Source of the DNA: Hippopus hippopus
Taxonomy: Eukaryota; Mollusca; Bivalvia; Cardiida; Cardiidae
Reading direction: 5' to 3'
Length of the DNA stretch: 64,000 nt
Assembly: GCA_946811185.2 (NCBI GenBank)
Contig: OX328113.1
Location: 2,542,001-2,606,000, forward strand
A model generated the notes under the pieces. It had not been told where the DNA came from and did no database searches. It saw only the letters and a program-made list of their open reading frames with translations. Shown here in pieces: positions 63,836 through 64,000 of the stretch (positions are counted from its first letter, which is position 1; every line of letters begins with the position of its first letter). The translations under genes and the position numbers were made by a program.

Positions 63836-63953
63836 CCGTCCTTATCTAGCGGATTAGAAATCGCTTTGGGAGGCGTCAGTGTCAGAAAGGAAGAGTATCC
63901 TCCAGACTGGTGTTCTTTTGGGCTTTCCCTGTCAGTTTTAATGGCCACCGGAT

Positions 63954-64000
63954 ATGGCGTCATCTGATGAAGGACGCCGGAAGAAGAAATCGACTGGTCG
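63954..64000 (+). CDS. Possible N-terminus of a gene running off the window
   Basis: ATG then 14 more codons open to the last base: MASSDEGRRKKKSTG, hydrophilic and basic. It follows promoter-like sequence. An upstream ATG at 63941 gives a short frame that stops at 63967, overlapping this start. No family can be recognised from 15 residues. A minus-strand frame at 63751-63963 also exists but begins inside this region without support. Confidence 0.33.
   Translation, partial: MASSDEGRRKKKSTG

Overview
The window is animal nuclear DNA: AT-rich, intron-bearing, full of tRNA-derived SINEs, microsatellites and short palindromic non-autonomous elements, with no bacterial gene layout. The one protein I recognise securely is a GATA4/5/6-class zinc-finger transcription factor. 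The GATA sequence, the short foldback elements and the SINE types together suggest a bivalve mollusc, probably a heterodont clam or dreissenid-type mussel. The species is my inference and is not settled by the sequence.

Layout. 1-4811 is upstream or intronic sequence with a 156-bp tandem repeat, an ATTT tract and several palindromic elements. 4812-14521 carries the 3' half of the GATA gene on the + strand: the N-finger exon (4812-4984), a possible 38-codon cassette exon (5913-6026), the C-finger exon (13271-13396), a basic-tail exon (13663-13807) and the last exon with the stop codon (14178-14521). Splice phases agree throughout. The N-terminal activation domain and the promoter are not visible and presumably lie upstream of base 1. 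The 7.2-kb intron between the fingers is packed with nested foldback elements and holds a cluster of five GATA-type sites (6900-7057) that could be an autoregulatory enhancer.

From about 14.5 kb to the end I find no securely recognisable gene. The region holds copies of at least five foldback families, which I label PAL-1 to PAL-4 and FB-5; three or four SINE types, often nested; satellites with 32-, 51-, 63- and 25-bp units; GGAT, CT and ATTC microsatellites; and a terminal-inverted-repeat element filled with a TAACTACG-like motif (41739-42487). Weak gene candidates are a minus-strand exon at 51972-52029 below an ETS/NRF1-like motif pair, a 109-codon minus ORF at 30599-30928, a 70-codon ORF at 50540-50752, and an ORF that opens at 63954 and runs off the right edge. 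That last ORF follows four tandem units with a fixed-spacing ACTTCCG/CATGCGC motif pair, which look like a duplicated housekeeping-type promoter.

The most unusual structural signals are two. Foldback families with unrelated ends share one hairpin core (CAG-A/C-CTGC-A/G-CA). Also, copies within a family often differ by paired changes in both hairpin arms, so the arms are being kept complementary.
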